Shown here: positions 7,448 to 13,097 of the stretch, in pieces
How positions within the stretch are numbered: position 1 is the stretch's first letter
How the letters are laid out: every line of letters begins with the position of its first letter
DNA from: a virus
Virus record (IMG/VR): IMGVR_UViG_3300042484_002769
Span: 1-28,709 of that record
Reading direction: 5' to 3' (one strand)
Length of the DNA: 28,709 nucleotides
Translations under genes and position numbers: made by a program
The notes under the pieces: generated by a model
Databases searched by the model: none
Told to the model about the DNA's origin: nothing
The model's input: only the letters and a program-made list of their open reading frames with translations

Positions 7448-7784
7448 TCCAAATTCTCTTTAGGTAAAACCGTAAAAATATTAAAAAAATATTTTTTGAT
7501 AAGGGGCATTAGGGGGAAACAACAAAAAATACGAAAAATATTTTTAATGCGGGCATTAGGAAAAAAGGTTGAAAAATACTAAAAATATTTTTCCATGGCC
7601 CCCCCGACATATGTCGAAGTTATGTCATACATAACCAAATGATAACATGAAGTTATGGCATATCTCATCACATATGTCAAAGATATGCCATGACTCATGA
7701 CATGACTACGACACAACTCACCCTACCCCGCACAGACATGCACAGGATAGGGTGAGAGATAGATCAGAGATGAGTCAGGAGATA
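7448..7784 (+). other. Gene-free strand-switch region rich in dyads and AT palindromes
   Basis: No convincing gene is seen. The region holds three AAAAATATTTTT-type palindromes (7474-7497, 7534-7545, 7581-7592), two GGGCATTAGG copies beside them, a 12-bp palindrome CGACATATGTCG (7605-7616), and an inverted repeat GTTATGT/ACATAAC (7619-7635). Further GGCATATC/GATATGCC arms follow. It separates rightward late genes from leftward genes, so it must hold terminators for both and may hold other control sites. Confidence 0.6.
7717..7756 (-). terminator. Possible terminator after the 7785 gene
   Basis: Arms CTCACCCTA (7717-7725) and TAGGGTGAG (7748-7756) pair perfectly over 9 bp with a 22-nt loop. 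Only a weak T-rich run follows on the minus strand. Confidence 0.4.
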
Positions 7785-8000
7785 TCAGTCAGATGATGGC
7801 ATCAGCATGGCGAACCTATCTCGAAGATAGATACCGCTACGGCTGCCGATCATGACTTTGACATATCTGCTCATGACAGATACACCCGTGACTTGATATG
7901 TCTGACCCAAGATGAGGCGAGGGTTCTTCGAGTTATCTTTGCAGATAACTTCGGAGCCGATGGACATGGTGAACTTGTCGTGACGAATGGCGGATGACAT
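7785..8000 (-). CDS. Small SH3-like phage protein, unknown function
   Basis: This 71-residue protein (MSSAIRHDKFTMSIGSEVIC, then LILGQTYQVTGVSV, then YVKVMIGSRSGIYLRDRF) has the look of short phage proteins with an SH3-like beta barrel: GSxVxC, LxxGxxYxV and a closing RF. Function is unknown. It follows a 28-aa peptide gene at 8015 and probably shares its transcript. Confidence 0.7.
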   Translation of the reverse strand: MSSAIRHDKFTMSIGSEVICKDNSKNPRLILGQTYQVTGVSVMSRYVKVMIGSRSGIYLRDRFAMLMPSSD

Positions 8001-8014
8001 ATGTGGAAGTTGAG

Positions 8015-8101
8015 TCAGAAGTTGAACGGGAGATAGATCGGGTGGTTGTCCAAGTAGATAGCAAGCGCAACAAGCGCGAGATATGCGGAAACAATTTTCA
8101 T
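8015..8101 (-). CDS. 28-aa membrane peptide
   Basis: The minus strand reads MKIVSAYLALVALAIYLDNH followed by eight more residues to TGA. It has one hydrophobic helix (about 3-17), and could be a single-pass membrane peptide. It lies between a terminator hairpin (8118-8150) and the 7785 gene. Support is only the clean hydrophobic frame and the position. Confidence 0.5.
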   Translation of the reverse strand: MKIVSAYLALVALAIYLDNHPIYLPFNF

Positions 8102-8117
8102 GATATCAGAAAAGATA

Positions 8118-8150
8118 GGGCGGGGAGATAGAAATAATATCTCCCCGCCC
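8118..8150 (-). terminator. Strong rho-independent terminator after the 8162 gene
   Basis: A 13-bp perfect stem GGGCGGGGAGATA / TATCTCCCCGCCC has a 7-nt loop and is followed on the minus strand by a T-rich run. It starts 11 nt after the stop of the 113-aa gene. Confidence 0.8.
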
Positions 8151-8161
8151 CTGATGGTCAT

Positions 8162-8503
8162 TTATTGTCCAGCCAATTTCTTGAGTTCGGCAATCTGCCG
8201 TTCCAGAGCGGCGAGCTTGCTTTCACGCTTGCGCCCCTCCCGTCCCTCTTCAATGGCCTTGGAAACCGCTTCAAAGCGGTCAGAACCATCTTCCGCAAAG
8301 CGGTGATCAGTCGCGACCGTCAGAAGCACCTTGAATGCTTCCATGTCATTCTTAAGGCCGAATTCCGCTTTCAGGTCTTGAACGAATTCCTTGTCAGAGG
8401 GGAATACGACAAGCGGGAATTGCTTCACTTTCGTGGCACCAGTGACGGCATCGGAAGTCACTTCGTTCTCATTGTTGGCGGCGGATTCGGTGTTGTCTTG
8501 CAT
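8162..8503 (-). CDS. Acidic coiled-coil protein under a host-type early promoter
   Basis: This 113-residue protein has a low-complexity acidic N-terminus (MQDNTESAANNENEVTSDAV), a middle KQFPLVVFPSDKEFVQDLKAEFG, and a C-terminal Lys/Glu heptad region (about 85-112, AIEEGREGRKRESKLAALER) likely to form a coiled coil. It is the only gene here preceded by a consensus sigma70 promoter and a normal leader of about 65 nt, so it is a candidate for high early expression. Its GC content and codon use are higher than those of the late block. The family is not recognised; a host-takeover or DNA-binding role is speculative. Confidence 0.75.
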   Translation of the reverse strand: MQDNTESAANNENEVTSDAVTGATKVKQFPLVVFPSDKEFVQDLKAEFGLKNDMEAFKVLLTVATDHRFAEDGSDRFEAVSKAIEEGREGRKRESKLAALERQIAELKKLAGQ

Positions 8504-8574
8504 AGTCTTGTCTTTCTAAAACCCAGTGAACCGCTGGGGGCGGGCTGCGAACCGTAGTGGCTTGCTGCGGGGCC

Positions 8575-8604
8575 AATATAGGCTGGAAAGGGAATGAATG
8601 TCAA
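8575..8604 (-). promoter_or_regulatory. Sigma70-type early promoter
   Basis: On the minus strand, TTGACA (8604-8599), an 18-bp spacer and TATATT (8580-8575) form a near-consensus promoter. Transcription would start near 8568 and read the 113-aa gene. No other equally good host-type promoter was found in the window. Confidence 0.75.
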
Positions 8605-8640
8605 GCTAGGAAGGGAAGAATTCCGAAAGTTTTTTCCACG

Positions 8641-8868
8641 AATAAAACGTTAAGCGCACCCGCAGGGCCGAGTGGACCCTAACGTTTTATTATTCCCCTC
8701 CCGTGCCTAACGTTTTACTATTGGATTTTGAATCAATAAAACGTTAGACATCATGCCCCCGCTAACGTTTTATTGATCTCCCCCTAACGTTTTACTATTG
8801 TTCGAGCCTAACGTTTTATTGATCTTTGAGCCTAACGTTTTATCAATGCGCAGCCCTAACGTTTTATG
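8641..8868. repeat. Array of nine AATAAAACGTTAG boxes without -10 elements
   Basis: Copies of the box occur at 8641 and 8735 (plus-strand sense) and near 8679, 8707, 8762, 8784, 8808, 8832 and 8857 (minus-strand sense). The last five lie 22-25 bp apart. The same box precedes 20 genes elsewhere, but there a TANNNT always follows two bases later; none of the array copies has it. The array sits just upstream of the sigma70 promoter. An iteron-like origin, a regulator-titration site or an upstream control region are all possible. Confidence 0.8.
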
Positions 8869-8889
8869 ATCAGGATATCCATGTGTAAA

Positions 8890-8925
8890 CCGCTGGGAGA
8901 GATCAGTTATAATCTCTCCCAGCGG
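8890..8925 (-). terminator. Terminator after the 23-aa gene
   Basis: A perfect 14-bp stem CCGCTGGGAGAGAT / ATCTCTCCCAGCGG with an 8-nt loop lies 16 nt after the stop of the peptide gene at 8942. Confidence 0.7.
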
Positions 8926-8941
8926 AGTTATGTTGAAAAAC

Positions 8942-9013
8942 TTACTTACCGAACTCCCTCGCAAGAGCATCAATGACTTCCTCGGGACCGTCTGTAGGGA
9001 TTGTGATTTGCAT
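8942..9013 (-). CDS. 23-aa peptide gene with its own middle promoter and terminator
   Basis: The frame reads MQITIPTDGPEEVIDALARE then FGK and stop. It has a full middle promoter (9021-9041) 7 nt upstream and a strong hairpin terminator just downstream, so it forms a complete one-gene unit despite its size. Function is unknown. Confidence 0.65.
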   Translation of the reverse strand: MQITIPTDGPEEVIDALAREFGK

Positions 9014-9020
9014 CGACTGT

Positions 9021-9041
9021 ATTGTATCCTAACGTTTTATT
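9021..9041 (-). promoter_or_regulatory. Middle promoter (box + TACAAT)
   Basis: AATAAAACGTTAG, GA, TACAAT; the ATG at 9013 is 7 nt after the hexamer. Confidence 0.7.
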
Positions 9042-9052
9042 ACTAGAAAAGG

Positions 9053-9127
9053 TGGTGGGATCAGAGGGACTCGAACCCTCAGCTTACTCATTAAAAGTGA
9101 GTTATTCTACCATTGAATTATGATCCC
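9053..9127 (-). tRNA. tRNA-Lys (UUU)
   Basis: A complete cloverleaf: acceptor GGGATCA/TGATCCC, anticodon stem ACTCA/TGAGT with loop CTTTTAA (anticodon TTT), T-loop GTTCGAGTC, discriminator A and encoded CCA (9055-9053). It lies 22 nt downstream of tRNA-Arg and is probably cotranscribed with it. Confidence 0.93.
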
Positions 9128-9148
9128 GTTTTATTGTTAACTGAAAGC

Positions 9149-9223
9149 TGGTGGGTCGTGCAAGAATCGAACTTGCATTGGAGGAATAGAAATCCTCAGT
9201 CCTATCCGTTGAACGAACGACCC
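9149..9223 (-). tRNA. tRNA-Arg (UCU)
   Basis: A complete cloverleaf: acceptor GGGTCGT/ACGACCC, anticodon stem GAGGA/TCCTC with loop TTTCTAT (anticodon TCT), T-loop GTTCGATTC, discriminator A and encoded CCA. A degenerate AATAAAACGT box with a nearby TATAGT lies upstream (about 9240-9267), but not at the normal spacing. Confidence 0.93.
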
Positions 9224-9340
9224 GTTGATGAATTACCTATACAAAGCCACTATAGCTGCTATACGTTTTATTAGATTTATTATAGTTTGTTAAAACAATA
9301 AGTTTGTGATCTCAACAAAGAAATAATAATCTCGCGAAGT

Positions 9341-9367
9341 CGGCGGGATGAACATCGCATCCCGCCG
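9341..9367 (-). terminator. Hairpin terminator upstream of the tRNA pair
   Basis: A 10-bp perfect stem CGGCGGGATG / CATCCCGCCG with a 7-nt loop lies downstream of the 59-aa gene and its 3' repeat. An AT-rich run follows on the minus strand. Confidence 0.6.
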
Positions 9368-9390
9368 AATATAATGTTTCAGAGAAGCAA

Positions 9391-9416
9391 GGGCAGTTTA
9401 ATGAGATGCCCAGCTC
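9391..9416 (-). repeat. 3' repeat element, copy 1
   Basis: On the minus strand, GAGCTGGGCATCTCATTAAA then CTGCCC, 8 nt after the stop of the 59-aa gene. It can form a GGGCA/TGCCC hairpin. Similar copies follow three other genes (12170, 13063, 13651). Confidence 0.65.
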
Positions 9417-9423
9417 TCCCCGA

Positions 9424-9603
9424 TCACCCGATGAGTTTATTAATAGCTTCGAGGCAAGCTTCGCGGGTCTTCTTCCCGGTGATTTGCTTGGCAGCAAGGA
9501 AGACCTGATTGCGAGAGCTTCGCAGACCTGCGATCTCAAGCTTGAGGCCAGCGGCGATGACTTTGAGGCGGAACATATCGATGTCAGCTGGATTGGTGAG
9601 CAT
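9424..9603 (-). CDS. 59-aa phage protein, unknown function
   Basis: The frame reads MLTNPADIDMFRLKVIAAGL and continues KLEIAGLRSSRNQVFLAAKQ. The RLKxxxxxLKLEIxGLxxSR pattern resembles a short helical protein family seen in many large phages, function unknown. The start at 9603 is 6 nt after the middle promoter's TAAGAT. The opposite-strand frame over the same bases has no promoter. Confidence 0.75.
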   Translation of the reverse strand: MLTNPADIDMFRLKVIAAGLKLEIAGLRSSRNQVFLAAKQITGKKTREACLEAINKLIG

Positions 9604-9609
9604 GGCAGT

Positions 9610-9630
9610 ATCTTAGTCTAACGTTTTATT
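9610..9630 (-). promoter_or_regulatory. Middle promoter (box + TAAGAT)
   Basis: AATAAAACGTTAG, AC, TAAGAT; the ATG at 9603 is exactly 6 nt after the hexamer. Confidence 0.75.
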
Positions 9631-9636
9631 CTTGGA

Positions 9637-9870
9637 TCAGTCGTTCTCTTCCTCCCCATCAGGTTCATTATCATTCTCTGCATAAATCCCCATAACCTCA
9701 CAACATCTATGAATTGCATCAATGATGGTGCTGTCATCCAGTTTAGCAATGATTTCATCAAAACTAATGCCGAATTCATCAATAGCCTGAGCAACAAGAG
9801 AACAACGGCAACCGGGATAGATATCAAACCCAAGTTTAGAGAGTTCCTGTTTATTTTCGTAATTATTCAT
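9637..9870 (-). CDS. Acidic 77-aa protein, unknown function
   Basis: It begins MNNYENKQELSKLGFDIYPG and has a cysteine group (CRCS, RCCE) and a strongly acidic tail (ENDNEPDGEEEND). The start at 9870 is chosen because the ATG overlaps the stop of the preceding 46-aa gene, giving translational coupling; a longer frame to 9960 would run through that gene. Third gene of a three-gene unit driven from 10089. Confidence 0.65.
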   Translation of the reverse strand: MNNYENKQELSKLGFDIYPGCRCSLVAQAIDEFGISFDEIIAKLDDSTIIDAIHRCCEVMGIYAENDNEPDGEEEND

Positions 9871-10003
9871 CTTCTTCTTTTTCTGTAATAGGTGGTAGGG
9901 TAACACTGTTAAAGCTATCGTGGATTTCATTGACAACAAGATCAATATCTTTCCATCCACTATATACAGCTTGTAGTAATTCTTTAATTTTCTCCTTCGT
10001 CAT
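9863..10003 (-). CDS. 46-aa protein, unknown function
   Basis: The frame reads MTKEKIKELLQAVYSGWKDI and ends in EKEEDE. It is helical and charged. Its start overlaps the end of the 32-aa gene and its stop overlaps the start of the 77-aa gene, so the three genes read as a coupled unit. There is no Shine-Dalgarno sequence before it. Confidence 0.6.
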   Translation of the reverse strand: MTKEKIKELLQAVYSGWKDIDLVVNEIHDSFNSVTLPPITEKEEDE

Positions 10004-10082
10004 AAAGTTCATTCATCGCCAGTTCGTGCATGGCGAGCAACTCTAGTGTATCAAGCAAGGCGAGGTTGTCAAGGTCGGGCAT
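9984..10082 (-). CDS. 32-aa peptide, first gene of a middle unit
   Basis: The frame reads MPDLDNLALLDTLELLAMHE and ends LAMNELYDEGEN, an acidic amphipathic helix. The start at 10082 lies exactly 6 nt after TAGGAT of the middle promoter. The next gene starts inside its last codons. Confidence 0.6.
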   Translation of the reverse strand: MPDLDNLALLDTLELLAMHELAMNELYDEGEN

Positions 10083-10088
10083 GGCACA

Positions 10089-10109
10089 ATCCTAGCCTAA
10101 CGTTTTATT
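10089..10109 (-). promoter_or_regulatory. Middle promoter (box + TAGGAT)
   Basis: AATAAAACGTTAG, GC, TAGGAT; the ATG at 10082 is exactly 6 nt after the hexamer. Confidence 0.75.
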
Positions 10110-10110
10110 A

Positions 10111-10257
10111 TTACAATCGACGGGTGGTGGGGGGAAATCCCCGCCGATGGGTCGGAGCGAATCTCCGTTTCTTGCCCCCTAGCATCGACGTGAAGCGACG
10201 ATTGAAAGCTCCCGGTATGACAGTGCCATAAAGCACCTGCCTCAGTTCTAGGGGCAT
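10111..10257 (-). CDS. Possible 48-aa very basic peptide (or structured RNA)
   Basis: An open frame reads MPLELRQVLYGTVIPGAFNR and ends Arg-rich (HRRGFPPTTRRL). It has no promoter at the standard spacing; the box at 10283-10295 upstream lacks TANNNT. The same DNA contains short hairpins (CGGAG/CTCCG, GGGGA/TCCCC), so a noncoding RNA or leader is an equally good reading. Weak support either way. Confidence 0.3.
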   Translation of the reverse strand: MPLELRQVLYGTVIPGAFNRRFTSMLGGKKRRFAPTHRRGFPPTTRRL

Positions 10258-10282
10258 CCTAGAGCCTCGGTGAAAACGGGGG

Positions 10283-10295
10283 TTAACGTTTTATT
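10283..10295 (-). promoter_or_regulatory. Solitary AATAAAACGTTAA box lacking a -10
   Basis: Matches the box but is followed by CCCCCG, with no TANNNT. It resembles the array copies at 8641-8868, so it is a binding site rather than a promoter. Confidence 0.5.
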
Positions 10296-10321
10296 ATTAA
10301 AATCGAAATGGGAAAAAATAA

Positions 10322-10348
10322 GGGCGGGGGACTTGATATCCCCCGCCC
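10322..10348 (-). terminator. Rho-independent terminator after the helicase gene
   Basis: A 10-bp stem GGGCGGGGGA / TCCCCCGCCC is followed on the minus strand by TTATTTTTTCCC. It starts 16 nt after the helicase stop. Confidence 0.85.
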
Positions 10349-10364
10349 GTGGTGTAGTTATACT

Positions 10365-11885
10365 TTACTCTTCCACCGTGTTAGCCCGCTTTGTAGGAAC
10401 ATCGGTGATATGAACAAGAGCATCCTTAGCACGGGTGATTGCTACGTATGCAAGGTTATCCTCTTGGACTTTCATCCAATCTTGAGTGGCATACTTACTA
10501 GGTTGGAACTGAGCCATGCCAAGGATAAATGTCCTTGAAAATTCCAATCCTTTTGACTTATGAATAGAACTGAGGGTGACGACATTGGGAAGATTGTAAT
10601 CATCATTGTCGCTGAACATATCAGAGATAAGCTTGCGAAGGCTGTTGAGATCATGCTTGCCAAGACTCTGGCAACGCTCAATAAGAATCAGCATGGTTTC
10701 ATACTTATCTTCAAGGTTGGCAAGCTTAGCACCCTTGGCCTTTTCCATCTCCCGATTGAAATGATTCTGGAGACGCAGGGTGAAAGTAGCAAGATCGTTC
10801 ACACGCCACTTATTAGTAAGAGTGACAAGGTTTTTGCCGATGTCCTTGCCTTCGATACGGCAACCGATACCCTGACGAATAAGAGCAAAGGCAAGGCTAA
10901 CAAGAGGCGCATTATTACGGCAGATAACACCGTCCGCTTTGCTAAGATTCAAGCTCTCAGCGGTCTTAATGAAATCCTCATGACGCATATCACTGATGGT
11001 GCCTTCGCCATTACCTTCGAAGGCAACAATATCGGGAACATACTTTTGAGCGGCAGCGATGATATTATGTCCACAACGGTAGCAGACACTAAGAGGAAGC
11101 TCGACAGCTTTAAACATATCCCTGATGAGGTTCATGCTGTCATTTTCAGCCCCGGTGAAACCATAGATAGCTTGTCCCGGATCTCCAATAGCAAGCAGCC
11201 GACCGTTATCACCAAGAAGCTTTTCCATCATAAGCTTGCGAACGACATTAGTATCCTGAGCTTCATCCACAATGATCCAATCATACTTGGTGAAGTTATG
11301 ATTGAACAGGAGGGGAAGATAGATCATATCGTCGAAGTCGATATTCTTAACATCGCGGTTATTAAGAATCAGCACCTGCTTGCAGACTTCGATGAGATCA
11401 AGGATATCAATATCCATGTCAATATCAATGTCCTGATGACGGATGATATTAACCCACGCTTCGGTGTCATCAATAGCAGGGCAACCATCAATACCAAAGC
11501 CGCTGTTCTTAGCAAAAGAGACAAGCTTCATGATAGTGCTACGGCACTTCATAAGAGGTCCGCTCTCGGTGAAAAGCTGCACGATATTATAAACCTTACC
11601 AGTGAAAACCTTGGCACCGGGCTTATTCTTGAGAAAAACCTTCATGCCTTCGCTGTGGAAAGTAGCAGCAGATGCATGGGGGCAACCCATAGTGGAAAGG
11701 CGAGATTGAAGCTCAACAACGATCTTCTTATTGAAGGCGAGCATAAGAACGCTGCCAGCCATTCTAGTAATACCCTGAATAGCGGTGGTAGTTTTACCAG
11801 AACCAGCCTTGGCATTAACAATGGCGTTACCAATGCCGTTCTCGATCCAGTTGAAAATGTCGATCTGATAATTGCTAGGAGTCAT
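10365..11885 (-). CDS. UvrD/Rep-like superfamily 1 DNA helicase
   Basis: This 506-residue protein has the SF1 helicase motifs in order: Walker A AKAGSGKTTT (25-34), motif II IIVDEAQDTN, motif III AIGDPGQAIYGFTGA, motif IV LSVCYRCG, motif V LSSIHKSKGLEFSRTFI and motif VI YVAITRAKDALV. It unwinds DNA using ATP, probably in phage replication, recombination or repair. The start at 11885 (MTPSNYQIDIFNWIENGIGN) fits the family's usual beginning. The longer frame to 11939 starts inside the promoter's -10 hexamer. This leaves a leader of about 45 nt, unlike the other units. Confidence 0.9.
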   Translation of the reverse strand: MTPSNYQIDIFNWIENGIGNAIVNAKAGSGKTTTAIQGITRMAGSVLMLAFNKKIVVELQSRLSTMGCPHASAATFHSEGMKVFLKNKPGAKVFTGKVYNIVQLFTESGPLMKCRSTIMKLVSFAKNSGFGIDGCPAIDDTEAWVNIIRHQDIDIDMDIDILDLIEVCKQVLILNNRDVKNIDFDDMIYLPLLFNHNFTKYDWIIVDEAQDTNVVRKLMMEKLLGDNGRLLAIGDPGQAIYGFTGAENDSMNLIRDMFKAVELPLSVCYRCGHNIIAAAQKYVPDIVAFEGNGEGTISDMRHEDFIKTAESLNLSKADGVICRNNAPLVSLAFALIRQGIGCRIEGKDIGKNLVTLTNKWRVNDLATFTLRLQNHFNREMEKAKGAKLANLEDKYETMLILIERCQSLGKHDLNSLRKLISDMFSDNDDYNLPNVVTLSSIHKSKGLEFSRTFILGMAQFQPSKYATQDWMKVQEDNLAYVAITRAKDALVHITDVPTKRANTVEE

Positions 11886-11907
11886 GATAATTGGGTGGTG
11901 GTGGTTA

Positions 11908-11931
11908 TTAGCAAGCTCTCGTCGCTTGCAT
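11908..11931 (-). other. Possible 7-codon leaderless upstream ORF
   Basis: The frame MQATRAC then TAA begins exactly 6 nt after TAGGAT, the position normally held by the main start codon. The helicase ATG follows 22 nt after its stop. It may be a leader peptide that sets helicase expression, or a by-product of a conserved promoter end. Confidence 0.35.
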
Positions 11932-11937
11932 GGCATC

Positions 11938-11958
11938 ATCCTAGTCTAACGTTTTATC
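11938..11958 (-). promoter_or_regulatory. Middle promoter of the helicase unit (box + TAGGAT)
   Basis: A box variant GATAAAACGTTAG, AC, TAGGAT. Predicted transcription start falls at the ATG at 11931. Confidence 0.65.
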
Positions 11959-11980
11959 CCTAGAACCCAGCGGGATTTTA

Positions 11981-12066
11981 ATAATAAAACGCAGATCGGG
12001 TCTGGTTCTTATTCTTGCGTAACGTTTTATTATTAGATCTCTGGCGTTTTTCAATAATAAAACGTT
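11981..12066. repeat. Second cluster of box copies without -10
   Basis: A partial plus-sense copy (AATAAAACGCAG, about 11981), a minus-sense copy at 12019-12031 and a plus-sense copy ending in GTTG (about 12051-12065) lie between the helicase promoter and the GP88 gene's 3' end. None has TANNNT at the promoter spacing. Confidence 0.5.
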
Positions 12067-12169
12067 GCTGTTCATGGTATGATTAAAACCGACTCTCCCT
12101 CTAGGGAGAAATCGACTTCAATCGTTGGTATATCAAGGTTTCTAAAAAATCTCTAACAGAAAAAATAAT
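12067..12169. other. Short gene-free spacer
   Basis: No supported gene. It contains a small CTCCCT/AGGGAG hairpin and, on the minus strand, the T-run that follows the 3' repeat at 12170. A 44-codon minus-strand frame that runs through the box copies is treated as chance. Confidence 0.4.
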
Positions 12170-12200
12170 GGGCAGTTTATTGAGATGCCCAGCTCGATTT
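12170..12200 (-). repeat. 3' repeat element, copy 2, with terminator-like T-run
   Basis: On the minus strand AAATCGAGCTGGGCATCTCA then ATAAACTGCCC and ATTATTTTTTC. Here the GGGCA/TGCCC stem plus T-run make a plausible rho-independent terminator for the GP88 gene. Confidence 0.65.
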
Positions 12201-12203
12201 CAT

Positions 12204-12902
12204 TTATGCCGGTTCCACCACAAAACCGCTGGCGTCTTTCTTAGCAAGACCCTTCTCAACAAGACCCACAATAACACCCTTGGGATCAAGAAAGCGAAGA
12301 TCATTCTCATCTCCATCAATAACTTTCTTGCCCTGATAAGTAGCGGGAAGTTTACCACGGAAAACCATAGCAACAGACCCTCCGCAACTCATAACAATAT
12401 CGCAGTGGGTTTGATTATTCTCACTCCGGGAGAAAGTAAGATGGTAGTTCTTAGGGAATTTACCATTGAGGAAATTAAGCATACGACGCGGGATCTTCGT
12501 ATAATCATAGAAGTTCACCTCGGGAAACATTTCCATGATCGTCTGATTATTGATAAGAACATTCTCCCATGCAATATCACTTGTGAGATTAAGACGGAAG
12601 GCGGGGATCATATCAAGCTTTTTCGCCTTCTTAATCGCGCTTTGAATTTCCTTGATAAGAGTGGCAAGGAAGTTCTCACGATCTTCAAAGAACATTTTAG
12701 TCTTCTTGATACGGGCAGCTTGAACCGTCTTATAAATACCCATACCAGCGGTATTAAGACAAGAGAAGGCGCAACCCTTACTAGCAGCAATGCAGGTGTT
12801 ATAACCAGAAAGCTTATGAGGTGCGAGGTGAATACCAGCGGTCTTATAACCGGACTTTTCACCTTTGCGGATCTTCGTGTTTGATGTGGTAAGCAGGGGC
12901 AT
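12204..12902 (-). CDS. GP88-family phage protein
   Basis: This 232-residue protein has GYKTAGIHLAPHKLSGYNTC followed by AASKGCAFSCLNTAGMG, then QAARIKKTKMFFEDRENFLA and FRLNLTSDIAWE. This clustered Cys/Asn pattern and RLNxTSDIxWE match the GP88 family of phage and plasmid proteins, whose biochemical role I cannot state. The start is exactly 6 nt after the middle promoter's TAAGAT. A 3' repeat follows the stop. Confidence 0.75.
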   Translation of the reverse strand: MPLLTTSNTKIRKGEKSGYKTAGIHLAPHKLSGYNTCIAASKGCAFSCLNTAGMGIYKTVQAARIKKTKMFFEDRENFLATLIKEIQSAIKKAKKLDMIPAFRLNLTSDIAWENVLINNQTIMEMFPEVNFYDYTKIPRRMLNFLNGKFPKNYHLTFSRSENNQTHCDIVMSCGGSVAMVFRGKLPATYQGKKVIDGDENDLRFLDPKGVIVGLVEKGLAKKDASGFVVEPA

Positions 12903-12908
12903 GGCAGT

Positions 12909-12929
12909 ATCTTAGTCTAACGTTTTATT
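12909..12929 (-). promoter_or_regulatory. Middle promoter (box + TAAGAT)
   Basis: AATAAAACGTTAG, AC, TAAGAT; the ATG at 12902 is exactly 6 nt after the hexamer. Its downstream half is nearly identical to the promoter at 9610. Confidence 0.75.
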
Positions 12930-12938
12930 ACTGGATTC

Positions 12939-13052
12939 TCAGATCATTCCAAACATGAATTGGAAGAGTCCGCTGATAATGGCAAACGCTGCCATTGCAA
13001 TACAAATGATGCCAAACAAGGCAATGAGAACAATGATGGGTAGAAACTTCAT
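12939..13052 (-). CDS. 37-aa membrane peptide
   Basis: The frame reads MKFLPIIVLIALFGIICIAM, then AAFAIISGLFQFMFGMI, a nearly fully hydrophobic single-pass or hairpin membrane peptide. It follows the 169-aa gene and its 3' repeat within 46 nt. CCTCCTCC rather than a Shine-Dalgarno sequence precedes it. Function unknown. Confidence 0.6.
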   Translation of the reverse strand: MKFLPIIVLIALFGIICIAMAAFAIISGLFQFMFGMI

Positions 13053-13062
13053 AAGAGGAGGA

Positions 13063-13092
13063 GGCAGTTTAGTGAGATGCCCAGCTCGATTT
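13063..13092 (-). repeat. 3' repeat element, copy 3
   Basis: AAATCGAGCTGGGCATCTCA then CTAAACTGCC on the minus strand, directly after the stop of the 169-aa gene. One stem base differs, and there is no T-run, so here it is unlikely to terminate. Confidence 0.6.
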
Positions 13093-13097
13093 TATGA

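Noticed and set aside
8641-8868. CRISPR array
   Set aside because: The repeat is only about 13 bp, occurs in both orientations, and the spacers are 9-15 bp and irregular. The same motif is a promoter element elsewhere.
8770-8973. Minus-strand 67-codon frame with repeated KTLG residues
   Set aside because: The KTLG units come from AAAACGTTAGG of the box array read in frame. There is no promoter or start context, and a terminator hairpin lies inside it.
9240-9267. Middle promoter for the tRNA pair
   Set aside because: The box is broken (AAAACGTATAG) and the TATAGT hexamer is not at the fixed two-base spacing, so it is only a degenerate match.
9406-9621. Plus-strand 71-codon frame
   Set aside because: It is the shadow of the minus-strand 59-aa gene, which has its own promoter at the standard spacing.
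10560-11963. Long plus-strand frame of 467 codons opposite the helicase
   Set aside because: The minus strand carries all SF1 helicase motifs in order, so the plus-strand frame is a shadow. It has no recognisable protein pattern or promoter.
11943-12076. Minus-strand 44-codon frame starting near 12076
   Set aside because: Most of its codons come from box copies and the helicase promoter; it stops inside the promoter and has no promoter of its own.
12168-12884. Plus-strand frame of 238 codons opposite the GP88 gene
   Set aside because: The minus strand has the family motifs and a promoter 6 nt from its ATG.
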